This document shows, in pieces, positions 26,426-34,965 of a DNA stretch of 64,000 nt. This DNA is from Desulfatibacillum aliphaticivorans DSM 15576 (GTDB taxonomy: Bacteria; Desulfobacterota; Desulfobacteria; Desulfobacterales; Desulfatibacillaceae): the NCBI RefSeq assembly GCF_000429905.1, contig NZ_KE386983.1, positions 106,594 to 170,593 on the forward strand. Reading direction: 5' to 3'. The notes under the pieces are model-generated. The model made no database searches. It worked only from the letters and a program-made list of their open reading frames with translations, and was not told the origin of the DNA. Every line of letters begins with the position of its first letter. Position 1 is the stretch's first letter. Both the position numbers and the translations under genes were made by a program.

Positions 26426-27493
26426 ATGTTAGACAGGCTGGAAGGTGTTGAACAGCGTTTTCTGGAAGTCGAATCCCTGTTGAGCGACCCCAAAATTGTG
26501 GGCGATCAAAAGGTCTACCAGAAATATGTCCGGGAGCACGCCGATCTTTCCAAGGTGGTGGAGGCTTACAGGGAATACAAGCAGGTCCTGGAGGGGCTGG
26601 AGGAGAGCAAGGAACTGCTCAAGGATCCGGACCCGGACATCAAGGATCTGGCCAAAGAGGAGATCGACCGGCTCGACAAGGAACAGGTTCGCCTGGAAGA
26701 CGAGCTGAAAATCCTCCTGCTTCCCAAGGACCCCAACGACGATAAAAACGTCATCCTGGAAATACGCGCCGGAACCGGCGGGGACGAAGCCGGACTCTTT
26801 GCGGCCGATCTTTTCCGCATGTACTCCCGGTACGCGGAAACCCGGGGCTGGAAAGTGGAAACCTTGTCCGAGCATCTTACGGGCGTGGGCGGCATCAAGG
26901 AAATCGCCGCCATGATCACGGGCCAGGGCGTGTACAGCGCCTTCAAGTTCGAAAGCGGGACCCATCGCGTGCAGCGCGTTCCCGTCACCGAAGCCCAGGG
27001 CCGCATCCATACCTCTGCATGCACCGTGGCCGTGCTGCCGGAAGCCGAGGAAGTGGACATTCAGATCGATCCTTCGGAAATCCGGGTGGACGTGTATCGC
27101 TCCCAGGGCGCCGGCGGCCAGCACGTCAACACCACCGACTCGGCGGTGCGTCTCACCCACTTGCCCACGGGCGTGGTGGTGACCTGCCAGGATGAAAAAT
27201 CCCAGCATAAAAACAAGGCCAAGGCCATGAAGGTCTTACGGGCCCGCCTTTTGGACCACGCCGTGCAGGAGCAGAACGCCTCCATCAGCGCCGAGCGCAA
27301 AAGCCAGGTGGGTTCCGGGGATCGCAGCGAACGCATTCGCACTTATAACTATCCCCAGGGCCGGGTGACCGACCACCGCATCGGCTTGACCTTGTACAAG
27401 CTGGAAAGCATCATGGCCGGCCAGATTTCGGAAATCGTGGACGCCCTGACCACCCATTACAATGCGGAGGCCCTTCAGGAAGGGGGCTTGTAA
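26426..27493 (+). CDS. prfA: Peptide chain release factor 1
   Basis: The ATG at 26426 gives 355 residues, the normal RF1 length; the frame is open upstream but that part is not conserved. The catalytic GGQ is in RSQGAGGQHVNTTDSAVR, the preceding domain has EIRAGTGGDEAGLFAADL, and the SERIRTYNYPQGRVTDHR stretch is typical. It reads UAA and UAG stop codons. The GGQ glutamine is the target of PrmC, encoded next. Confidence 0.97.
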   Translation: MLDRLEGVEQRFLEVESLLSDPKIVGDQKVYQKYVREHADLSKVVEAYREYKQVLEGLEESKELLKDPDPDIKDLAKEEIDRLDKEQVRLEDELKILLLPKDPNDDKNVILEIRAGTGGDEAGLFAADLFRMYSRYAETRGWKVETLSEHLTGVGGIKEIAAMITGQGVYSAFKFESGTHRVQRVPVTEAQGRIHTSACTVAVLPEAEEVDIQIDPSEIRVDVYRSQGAGGQHVNTTDSAVRLTHLPTGVVVTCQDEKSQHKNKAKAMKVLRARLLDHAVQEQNASISAERKSQVGSGDRSERIRTYNYPQGRVTDHRIGLTLYKLESIMAGQISEIVDALTTHYNAEALQEGGL

Positions 27494-27629
27494 TCCAAAC
27501 GGACGGAGCGTGCAAGCGCCGCAGTTCTTCGTCATCCCCGTGAAGAGAAGCGGCGGGATGATTGCGGCTTTTTGCAATCATCATGACGCTGTCCCGGAAA
27601 CGGGGAACCAGCGTCTTTAAGGAAATGGA

Positions 27630-28499
27630 ATGGCCCCGGAAACCTGGACAATCCAAAAAATCCTGAAATGGACCACGGATTTTTTTTCGGAAAAACAGGT
27701 GGAGGCTCCCAGGCTTTCCGCTGAAATCCTTTTGTCCCATTGCCTGGACTATCCCCGAATCCATTTATACACCCGGCATGACCAACCCTTGAACCCCGAG
27801 GAACTGGGCCGCTTTCGCGAGCTAGTCAAACGCCGCGCCGCCCGGGAGCCAGTGGCTTACATTGTGGGAAATCGGGACTTTTGGACTCTGGAGCTGGACG
27901 TCAATCCCTCGGTGCTCATTCCCCGGCCGGAAACCGAAACCCTGGTGGAAACGGCCTTGGAAGTTTTAAACGCCGCGCAGGCGCCCATGCGGGTTCTGGA
28001 CCTGGGAACCGGGTCCGGGGCCATCATTCTGGCTTTGGCCTCGGAAAAGCCCGAGCATCATTACATGGCCGTGGACTATTCGCCCCAGGCCCTGGAAACG
28101 GCCAAGGCCAACGCCCAAAAACACAATCTTAACGTGGATTTTTATAAAGGCTCCTGGTTCGAGGCCGTCAGATGCCTGGATCGCTTCGACCTGGTAGTCT
28201 CCAATCCTCCCTATATCCCCTCCCGGGACATCCCCGGCCTCATGCCCGAAGTAGCCCGCTATGAGCCCATGTCGGCCCTGGACGGCGGCCCCCAAGGCAT
28301 GGACCATCTGGCCCTCATTATTGAACGGGCGCCCGAGCACCTGAAACCCGGCGGCTGGCTTATGCTGGAAATGGGCTTTGACCAAAAGGAATTGGTGGAG
28401 CAGGTTGCGCTGGAAACCCAGGCTTACGAGAACGTGAGATTCGTCCGGGACCTTGCCGGGCATTTTCGCACGGCCGTCATGCAGCGGCCAGCCCCATAA
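27630..28499 (+). CDS. prmC: Release-factor glutamine methyltransferase
   Basis: The N-terminal helical domain is followed by the SAM-binding VLDLGTGSGAIILALA and the catalytic NPPYIPS motif that holds the target glutamine; RPETETLVE is also characteristic. At 289 residues it is of usual length. It methylates the GGQ glutamine of the release factors and follows prfA by 136 bases, a very common arrangement. Confidence 0.96.
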   Translation: MAPETWTIQKILKWTTDFFSEKQVEAPRLSAEILLSHCLDYPRIHLYTRHDQPLNPEELGRFRELVKRRAAREPVAYIVGNRDFWTLELDVNPSVLIPRPETETLVETALEVLNAAQAPMRVLDLGTGSGAIILALASEKPEHHYMAVDYSPQALETAKANAQKHNLNVDFYKGSWFEAVRCLDRFDLVVSNPPYIPSRDIPGLMPEVARYEPMSALDGGPQGMDHLALIIERAPEHLKPGGWLMLEMGFDQKELVEQVALETQAYENVRFVRDLAGHFRTAVMQRPAP

Positions 28500-28535
28500 C
28501 CCTTTGTCCAACCTCCTGTTACGTCCTTTTTGCCC

Positions 28536-28564
28536 TTGACCGATACCTCCTCTTTTATTACACT
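28536..28564 (+). promoter_or_regulatory. Putative promoter of PPi-phosphofructokinase gene
   Basis: TTGACC and TACACT are separated by 17 bases, 80 bases upstream of the GTG start. Confidence 0.5.
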
Positions 28565-28643
28565 TTGCAGGATACGCCATTCTTAATGTTAACTGAATAA
28601 AAGCCTATGACTTAAGGCGCTTATATAGACTCAGGAGGCCGCC

Positions 28644-30752
28644 GTGACAGAAAAGGACCTGATCAGCCTTGACTCCCTTATGAAACACCCCGACGTTGTG
28701 AAGGTTACCGCCAAGGAAAACCAACAACTGATCGACCGGCGTGAAAGCATTCCGCCAAGCTGCAAGGTGTTCGAAAACTCCTGCATCGCCTTGGAAGACC
28801 GGGGCCAGTACGAGTTCGAGATCGACCCGGAAGCGGCGAGAAAGCTGCCTGACATCATCCACAACAAGGTGCAGGCGGTGGTGGGCGTGGAATGCCCCTC
28901 TGAGGAAGAAGCGGCGGAGCACGGCAAGGCCAGGGCAATCGGCGTGGTCTTCTCCGGCGGCCCTGCGCCCGGCGGCCACAACGTGATTGCAGGCATTTAC
29001 GACGCAGCCGTCAAGGCCAATCCGGACACCAAGGTATTGGGCTTTCTCATGGGGCCGGACGGCGTGATCGAAAACGAATACACGGTCCTGACCAAAGAAA
29101 TCGTGGACAATTACCGGAATCTGGGCGGTTTCGGCATGATCAAGACAGGCCGCACCAAGATTGACTCTGTAAAAAAGGTTTCCAGCGCCCGCCAGACCTG
29201 CAAGGATCTGGGCCTGGACGCCCTGGTGATCATTGGCGGGGACGACTCCAACACCAACGCCGCCTTTCTCGCCCAGGAGCTTAAGGACGACGGCGTTCAG
29301 GTCATCGGCGTTCCCAAGACCATTGACGGCGACATCCAGGTTCGGGACAAGTCAGGCAATGTTCTGTGCGCCATGTCCTTTGGATTTCATACTGCTGCCA
29401 GGGCCTTCGCCACGGAAATCAGCAACCTGTGCACCGACGCCTCCAGCGACGTCAAGTACTGGCACATCTGCAAGGTCATGGGCAGGGTGGCCAGTCACCT
29501 GGCCCTGGAAGTGGCCCTCCAGACTCACGCCAATCTCACCCTGATCGGCGAAGAGCTTTCGGAATACGTGGATTACGAACGCATTCAAAAGGCCGAGGCA
29601 ACCGGCCAGACCGATTACACGGCCTACGGCATGACTCTCCGCCACCTGTCCCGCGTGATCTGCAACGGCATCGTGCGCAGAGCCGCCGTGGGCAAGAATT
29701 ACGGGGTCATGGTCATCCCGGAAGGCGTGCTGGAGTTCATCAACGAAATCCAGACTTTCATCATCAAGCTGAACACCATCATCGCCGACTTTAACGAAAT
29801 GCACGACCGGCCTTTTCACCTGGAATTCCAGAGACTGGAGGAAAAGCTGGAGTACCTCCGCAGGCTGGCCCGCAGGTCCCGCGAGGACGATTCCTTCACC
29901 CTCTGGAACACCCGGGACGACGACCTGTTCTCCGACCTGCCCATTTTCTTCCAGGAAGGCCTGCTTATGGAGCGGGACAGCCACGGAAACTTTCCCTTTT
30001 CCCAGGTGGAGACGGACAAGGTCATAATGGGCCTGGTCCAGGACTACCTGGCCTGGCTGCGGGATCAGGGCAAATACAAGGTGGGCCTCACCCGGGATTA
30101 TTACGAAAAGACCATGAAAAAGGGCGGCGCCGATCCTCAGCTATACGGCCCCGTACTCTTCAGAAATTACCAGGACGGCGAGTTTTTGCTCATGAAAGAG
30201 GAAATCATGAGTCTCAAGACCCTGACCCAGGAAATGATTCGCTGCAATGCGCTGAAAGAAGGGGAGTCCATTCCGTCCGTGGTGCAGGCCATTTATAAAA
30301 AGAGCATTCCCAGCTTCAAAACCCAGGTCCATTTTTACGGCTACGACGGCCGGGGCAGCGATCCCACGTGGTTCGACTGCACCTACACCTACAACCTGGG
30401 CCTGACCGTGTTCTCTTTGATTGCGGCGGGCGCCACCGGCCAGATGGCGGCCATCCGCAACCTGGAGCGGGAATTCGACACATGGGAGCCCATCGGCATT
30501 CCCATCGGCCCCCTGATGCATTTGGAAGAGCGCAAGGGCAAGCTGACCCTGGTTATTGAGAAAAGCACGGTCCAGCTTAATTCCGCGTCTTTTCAGGTGG
30601 TCAAGAATCTCAGGGAAAAATGGCTGGCCGCCCATCCCGGCCCGGACGAATTTCGCAGGCCCGGCCCCATCAGCATGGGCGATCCCCGGTCCGAAGACCG
30701 GCCCATCACCCTGGCGTTAAACGCCCTGGGCTCCACTCCGCCGGAGGAATAG
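28644..30752 (+). CDS. pfp: Pyrophosphate-dependent 6-phosphofructokinase, long form
   Basis: The GTG at 28644 follows CAGGAGG. The 702-residue protein has the PFK loops VVFSGGPAPGGHNV, IIGGDDSNTNAA and VPKTIDGD. An Asp instead of Gly in GGDDS and the Lys in PKTIDGD are the known marks of PPi rather than ATP use. The length fits the long PFP clade with its insertion (plant-beta/Spirochaete type). It reversibly phosphorylates fructose 6-phosphate using PPi. PpdK, encoded at 18891, can provide or consume PPi. Confidence 0.93.
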   Translation: MTEKDLISLDSLMKHPDVVKVTAKENQQLIDRRESIPPSCKVFENSCIALEDRGQYEFEIDPEAARKLPDIIHNKVQAVVGVECPSEEEAAEHGKARAIGVVFSGGPAPGGHNVIAGIYDAAVKANPDTKVLGFLMGPDGVIENEYTVLTKEIVDNYRNLGGFGMIKTGRTKIDSVKKVSSARQTCKDLGLDALVIIGGDDSNTNAAFLAQELKDDGVQVIGVPKTIDGDIQVRDKSGNVLCAMSFGFHTAARAFATEISNLCTDASSDVKYWHICKVMGRVASHLALEVALQTHANLTLIGEELSEYVDYERIQKAEATGQTDYTAYGMTLRHLSRVICNGIVRRAAVGKNYGVMVIPEGVLEFINEIQTFIIKLNTIIADFNEMHDRPFHLEFQRLEEKLEYLRRLARRSREDDSFTLWNTRDDDLFSDLPIFFQEGLLMERDSHGNFPFSQVETDKVIMGLVQDYLAWLRDQGKYKVGLTRDYYEKTMKKGGADPQLYGPVLFRNYQDGEFLLMKEEIMSLKTLTQEMIRCNALKEGESIPSVVQAIYKKSIPSFKTQVHFYGYDGRGSDPTWFDCTYTYNLGLTVFSLIAAGATGQMAAIRNLEREFDTWEPIGIPIGPLMHLEERKGKLTLVIEKSTVQLNSASFQVVKNLREKWLAAHPGPDEFRRPGPISMGDPRSEDRPITLALNALGSTPPEE

Positions 30753-30970
30753 CAGGAAATCGGGCTTGCGACAAAACTTTAAGAGCTTGCTGCATAACAG
30801 GCAAGCGTGCTCTATGGCGGTGAAATTTCGGGGACATGACTTTATCTCGGAAAAATACTCCTGAATTCACCAAATACGCCGCCCCGAGATAAGTATCGCG
30901 TTCCCCTGAAATCGATTCTCTCTTTGCTCGAATGATCGCAATTTGACATCGGATTTTATGAATCTTCGTC

Positions 30971-31000
30971 CCTTCCCCCGCAAGGGGGGAGGGCGTGATG
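30971..31000. repeat. Short CCTTCCCCC/GGGGGGAGG hairpin repeat
   Basis: CCCTTCCCCCGCAAGGGGGGAGGG resembles the repeat at about 13245-13270. It lies between pfp and the ATPase gene. The rest of 30753-31047 shows no gene. Confidence 0.55.
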
Positions 31001-31047
31001 GAAGGAATTGCAACCTTCTCTTGTCCCCAAACTGAAAGGCGCGTGTC

Positions 31048-32127
31048 ATGCACCAGTCTTTTTCCATCAAGAATTACCGCTGCTTCCAAGACTTCACCAT
31101 CCAAGGCCTCAAACGCGTCAACCTCATCGCCGGAAAAAACAACTCGGGAAAAACGTCCCTGTTGGAGGCGCTGTTTCTTCATTCTGGTTATTTCAACCCT
31201 GAATTGTTAACTCGGGTAAATGTTTTTCGTGGGATAAAAAGATTTAAGAATAGATCCCCAAAGGACCATTGGGCTTCATTATTTCATTGCGGTGATACTG
31301 CTCTGGAAATCCAGCTAACAAGCAATGCAGGAGAAAAAGAGTCTGCACAACTCGCTATAGCCATGAAAAAGTCGCCCAATGGAACAATCTCTCAAGTTTA
31401 TGATAATGGCGAGAATGGTCTTGAGGATCCACAGCTACAAGCAACGTCAATGGTCAAAAATTGGCATTTATCGATGAAATACAATGATCCTGCTTCCGGG
31501 CTAAATGAGGTCAACGCAAGGCTCATGGAGGATGGAACAATTTTGGTAAAACCTGGGGATAACCAGGATTCAAAATCGTCAATAATGTTGCCTACAAAGC
31601 ATCGTTCCTTTACAGAAGACGCAGAAAGATTCAGCGAACTGGAAAAAAAGGGTAAGACAAAGGAACTTTTGGATACACTAAAAATACTTGAGCCCAGGTT
31701 ACAGCGGCTCGCTGTATTAATTTTGGCTGGAGATGCCATTATCTGTGGGGACATTGGGTTGCAAGAGATGCTGCCTCTCGCCTACATGGGAGAAGGGATG
31801 ACCAACATGTTAACTATACTGTTGGCGATTGCTGAGGCTAAAGGAGGGAAGATTTTTGTCGACGAAGTAGAAAACGGCCTGCATCACTCCGTGCTTCCCC
31901 AGGTTTGGACCGCCATTGGCGCGGCGGCTAAAAAGTATGACGTGCAGATTTTTGCCACCACCCATAGTTGGGAATGCATCGAGGCCGCCCATCAGGCCTT
32001 TACCCAGGCTGATGAATACGACCTTGCCGTCCACCGATTGGAAACCAGAGATGGGAAAATTCACGCGGTATCAATGGATGAGGAGAGTCTTGAGGTAATA
32101 ATCGAAGAGGGGTTTGAAATCCGATGA
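31048..32127 (+). CDS. OLD/AAA15-type ATPase of a two-gene system
   Basis: An SMC-like ATPase with a split P-loop domain: start FSIKNYRCFQDFTIQGLKRV, Walker A GKNNSGKTS at residues 29-37, Walker B IFVDEVENGLHH with D272/E273, and the switch ATTHSWE near residue 310. A variable middle region (about residues 50-260) lacks known motifs except for MGEGMTNMLT, the signature-like loop. The gene overlaps the next by 4 bases (ATGA). Similar ATPases occur in OLD nucleases, PARIS (AriA) and other defence modules, where they sense phage and release or activate a TOPRIM effector. The middle of the gene is AT-richer than both ends, suggesting exchange. Confidence 0.85.
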   Translation: MHQSFSIKNYRCFQDFTIQGLKRVNLIAGKNNSGKTSLLEALFLHSGYFNPELLTRVNVFRGIKRFKNRSPKDHWASLFHCGDTALEIQLTSNAGEKESAQLAIAMKKSPNGTISQVYDNGENGLEDPQLQATSMVKNWHLSMKYNDPASGLNEVNARLMEDGTILVKPGDNQDSKSSIMLPTKHRSFTEDAERFSELEKKGKTKELLDTLKILEPRLQRLAVLILAGDAIICGDIGLQEMLPLAYMGEGMTNMLTILLAIAEAKGGKIFVDEVENGLHHSVLPQVWTAIGAAAKKYDVQIFATTHSWECIEAAHQAFTQADEYDLAVHRLETRDGKIHAVSMDEESLEVIIEEGFEIR

Positions 32128-32735
32128 AAAAGATGCTTGAAATCAAAACGCCGAAAGCGCTTCTGGTGGAAGGACAGGACGCCTGGAGTTTTTTTCGAGC
32201 AATGATCGTGCATTTAAAACTTGAAGAAGAGGTCCGAGCATATAACTTTGGAGGAATTAAGGATTTTCGGAAATACTTAAATACGTTTAAAGATTTGCCT
32301 GGATTTTGGGAACTTGAAACCTTGGCGATTATTCGAGACGCGGAAGTGAACGCATCAGATGCCTTTAAAAGCATTCAAGGAGCCCTTGAACAATGCCAGT
32401 TGCCTATCCCAACAGCGCCGGCAACGTTTTTGCAAGCAAAACCGAAAATTGGCGTTTTTATTTTGCCGGATCAGGTGAATCCCGGCATGCTGGAAACCTT
32501 GTGCCTGAGAGCAGTGACGGATGATCCAGGATATTTATGTTTGGACAGCTTTTTCGATTGTTTTAAAGATAATGGAGGGGAGGCGCCGAATAATATGGAA
32601 AAGGCCAAGGTTCAGGCTTTTTTGGCGACAAGAAAGAAGCCGGGAAGGCTGATTGGCCAGTCGGCCGACCAGGGCCATTGGCCCTGGGACAATGAGGCGT
32701 TTTCCGAAATCATCGGTTTTGTGCAAAGTATGTAA
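32124..32735 (+). CDS. TOPRIM-like (DUF3226-like) putative effector
   Basis: The 203-residue protein begins with KALLVEGQDAW, where Glu16 fits the first acidic residue of a TOPRIM metal site, and has LAIIRDAEVNASDAF, where Asp72/Glu74 fit the second acidic pair. GVFILPDQVNPGMLETLCL and DNEAFSEI near the end are also features I associate with the DUF3226 family. TOPRIM proteins cleave or join nucleic acid. The 4-base overlap with the ATPase implies a stoichiometric pair. I infer an anti-phage or abortive system; a role in DNA repair is an alternative. Confidence 0.75.
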   Translation: MKKMLEIKTPKALLVEGQDAWSFFRAMIVHLKLEEEVRAYNFGGIKDFRKYLNTFKDLPGFWELETLAIIRDAEVNASDAFKSIQGALEQCQLPIPTAPATFLQAKPKIGVFILPDQVNPGMLETLCLRAVTDDPGYLCLDSFFDCFKDNGGEAPNNMEKAKVQAFLATRKKPGRLIGQSADQGHWPWDNEAFSEIIGFVQSM

Positions 32736-32796
32736 AACAAACGAGAGACTTCCAGGCGCAGGTGATGTGCGCCTTTTACCATATCGAGCGTGAATA

Positions 32797-33726
32797 ATGC
32801 CCCCCATCCACATACACACCCCCTTGTTGGAACACCGCCTGTTGGGCGAGGCTATCGGCCGGAAAATCCTGTTAAAAATGGAATGCCTGCAGCCGCCGGG
32901 ATCGTTCAAGATCCGCGGCGTGGGATATCTTTGCCAAAAAGCCGTGGAAAGGGGCGTGACCCATCTGATTTCCTCTTCCGCAGGCAACGCGGGATACGCC
33001 ACGGCCTATGCGGGGCGCAAATTGGGCGTGAAAGTCACTGTCGTCGCGCCGGAAAGCTCCTCGCCGCGAGCCAGGGAACTGATTCAGTCGGAGAAAGCCG
33101 AACTCATCATCCACGGCCAAGCCTGGGACGACGCCCACGTTCGCGCCCAGGAATGCCTGCTGGACGAAAAGTGCGCCTACGTGCCTCCTTTCGACCACCC
33201 GGACCTATGGACCGGTCATTCCTCTTTGGTGGACGAACTGGCCGAGCAGTGCGGCAAGCCGGACGCCGTGGTTCTCTCCGTAGGCGGCGGAGGGCTTTTA
33301 TGCGGCGTCCTGGAAGGCATGGAGCGCCATGGCTGGAAGGACGTTCCGGTGATAGCCGCCGAAACCCGGGGCGCGGACTCCTTCGCCCAATCCGTGGCGC
33401 AGGGCTCGCTGGTTCATCTGGACGCCATCACGTCCATCGCCCAAAGCCTGGGCGCCAAGACAGCCTCGCAGGCAGCCCTGGACTGGACCTTTCGCCATGA
33501 AGTGAGGCCGGCGGTGGTTTCGGATAAGGATGCGGTCAAGGCTTGCCTGGCCTTTGCCGAAGACCGGAAAGTTTTGGTGGAGCCCGCGTGCGGAGCGTCT
33601 TTGGCCGCGGCTTACGACAACCTGCGGGAGTTGCAAGATGCGAAAACAGTCGTGGTTATCGTGTGCGGCGGCATCGGCGTGACCCTGAATCGGATGTGGG
33701 CGTGGAAAAAGGAGTTCGGGCTGTAA
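32797..33726 (+). CDS. PLP-dependent serine/threonine dehydratase
   Basis: Fold type II PLP enzyme: Lys38 in PPGSFKIRG binds the cofactor, SSAGNAGYATAYAGRKLG holds the substrate carboxylate and SVGGGGLLCG the phosphate. GNAG rather than GNHAQG is the pattern of the animal-like serine dehydratase group. There is no ACT regulatory domain (309 residues), so it is a catabolic form. It would turn L-serine (perhaps threonine) into the keto acid and ammonia. Confidence 0.88.
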   Translation: MPPIHIHTPLLEHRLLGEAIGRKILLKMECLQPPGSFKIRGVGYLCQKAVERGVTHLISSSAGNAGYATAYAGRKLGVKVTVVAPESSSPRARELIQSEKAELIIHGQAWDDAHVRAQECLLDEKCAYVPPFDHPDLWTGHSSLVDELAEQCGKPDAVVLSVGGGGLLCGVLEGMERHGWKDVPVIAAETRGADSFAQSVAQGSLVHLDAITSIAQSLGAKTASQAALDWTFRHEVRPAVVSDKDAVKACLAFAEDRKVLVEPACGASLAAAYDNLRELQDAKTVVVIVCGGIGVTLNRMWAWKKEFGL

Positions 33727-33765
33727 GGCGACGCGTTGCCAGGGCCTTCCGCTCGGTCTGGCGAA

Positions 33766-33803
33766 CAGGGCCCGGCCGGGTGATCAGCCAGGCCCTTTTT
33801 TTC
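33766..33803 (+). terminator. Terminator after the dehydratase gene
   Basis: AGGGCC and GGCCCT form a stem followed by TTTTTTT, just before the convergent gene at 33813. Confidence 0.75.
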
Positions 33804-33812
33804 AAGGCAACA

Positions 33813-34301
33813 TTAGAATTGTTGGGGAATGTCCCCGCCGGCCGTTAGACAGGTTACGGTGATAACCAGGCTGTCTCCGGATGACGGGGTCATCCCTGCG
33901 CAGTCACAATACGTGGGATCGCCATTCAGAATGTCAGCCACAGCCCTTTGCCTGTTGGTTTTATCCCGGCAGACGGCCTTGGAAACCGTAAGAACGGCTC
34001 CGACGGCATCGCCTTGAATGGCTACGGAGGGATCAGAGCTTCCGTCCGAGACGCCCACTACGCGAAATGAAAGGCGTTGCCCCGGTCTAATTCCTGATAG
34101 ATTGAAGGTCCATGCCGTATCAGTCGCCGCGGCGGGAGGAAGTATTATGCCATCAAGTGAGGCTATGGCATTTTTAATGGTCCCTCCGTTCAGTGAGACA
34201 ATCACGGAGTCGCCGCCCTGAATGGGGGCTCCAACTGCCGCCGTCACGGGCAAGCCAATGCATGCCGCCAAAACAAACAGCCCTAACAATACTTTTTTCA
34301 T
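33813..34301 (-). CDS. Small secreted protein, CRDK-NRQR family, paralogue 1
   Basis: A signal peptide (MKKVLLGLFVLAACIGLP, cleavage near VGA) precedes a ~140-residue beta-rich domain. Its second half has AVCRDKTNRQRAVADILNG, YCDCAGMTPSSGDSLVI and a final TVTCLTAGG. The protein encoded at 34966-35451 shares this architecture: GGDS near the N-terminus, CRDK-NRQR, DILNG, YCDC-GMTPS-GD. The four Cys could form disulfides. GGAGGGG lies before the ATG. I know no named family for it. Confidence 0.8.
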   Translation of the reverse strand: MKKVLLGLFVLAACIGLPVTAAVGAPIQGGDSVIVSLNGGTIKNAIASLDGIILPPAAATDTAWTFNLSGIRPGQRLSFRVVGVSDGSSDPSVAIQGDAVGAVLTVSKAVCRDKTNRQRAVADILNGDPTYCDCAGMTPSSGDSLVITVTCLTAGGDIPQQF

Positions 34302-34548
34302 GATTACCCCTCCTGCATGATAGGAAATATCAACTGCCGTGTGCGAGCTCTCTTTAAAAAAAGGCGTATGTAGACAATTATGACGCCTATATTAATGAAA
34401 ACCGGAATGGGGTCAATCGAAATTAACAGGCGGACGAAAAAACTTGAAAAAGCATTTTTAATGTCATTCCGAATTGTCAATAATTTAGTCTTTATTGATT
34501 CTTTGTTGGTATAATTCCATGCAGTCTGAGGAAGCGGCTTTTTCTATA
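34302..34548. other. AT-rich intergenic region
   Basis: The stretch upstream of the 34301 start is AT-rich and has minus-strand TTGACA and TTGACC boxes without convincing -10 partners. It likely holds the promoter of the secreted-protein gene. I see no ORF or repeat here. Confidence 0.4.
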
Positions 34549-34580
34549 AGAAAAAAAAGGGACGTGGGGCCCCCTTTGAT
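34549..34580 (-). terminator. Terminator after the zinc-ribbon gene
   Basis: On the minus strand AAAGGG...CCCTTT is followed by further Ts, about 80 bases after the stop at 34660. Confidence 0.7.
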
Positions 34581-34659
34581 AGAAGAAACGGAAGTCGAGG
34601 CGATGGTTGTTAATGCCTATTTTGTGAAGAGTGCGTCGGCGACCGGAAGATCATAGGGC

Positions 34660-34896
34660 TTACACATTGGAGGGATGGACTATAGCGGCAGTGCGTTCGT
34701 TCCATCGGCAGCCGCAGGCCTTGCAATGCCAGTCGGGCGAGGACTTGTTCCTGCGGCATTGGCCGAGAATCACCTCGCCTTTTAAATGCAGAAGATAGAC
34801 GGCTATGGGCGGGGATCCGTAAATGATGCGGATCCCCGCTTTTTGCTCGCAGAAGGGGCAATGACGCTGGCCGATTACTGATAGATCGTCGGTCAT
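34660..34896 (-). CDS. Small zinc-ribbon protein
   Basis: The 78-residue protein has CPFC near residue 13, then IRIIYGSPP, KGEVILGQCRR and SPDWHCKACGCRW. This pattern, with paired Cys motifs around a YG-P and a GEVILGGC-like stretch, occurs in a widespread unnamed bacterial zinc-ribbon family. AGAGGA precedes the ATG. It lies between, and on the same strand as, the two paralogous secreted-protein genes; it ends before its own terminator. Function unknown. Confidence 0.75.
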   Translation of the reverse strand: MTDDLSVIGQRHCPFCEQKAGIRIIYGSPPIAVYLLHLKGEVILGQCRRNKSSPDWHCKACGCRWNERTAAIVHPSNV

Positions 34897-34965
34897 GGCC
34901 GTATTCCTCTTTTAGGAGGATTTGCCTGATTTTGTCGGTCCCGGCATTGCCGTGCAGTCGCCGCT

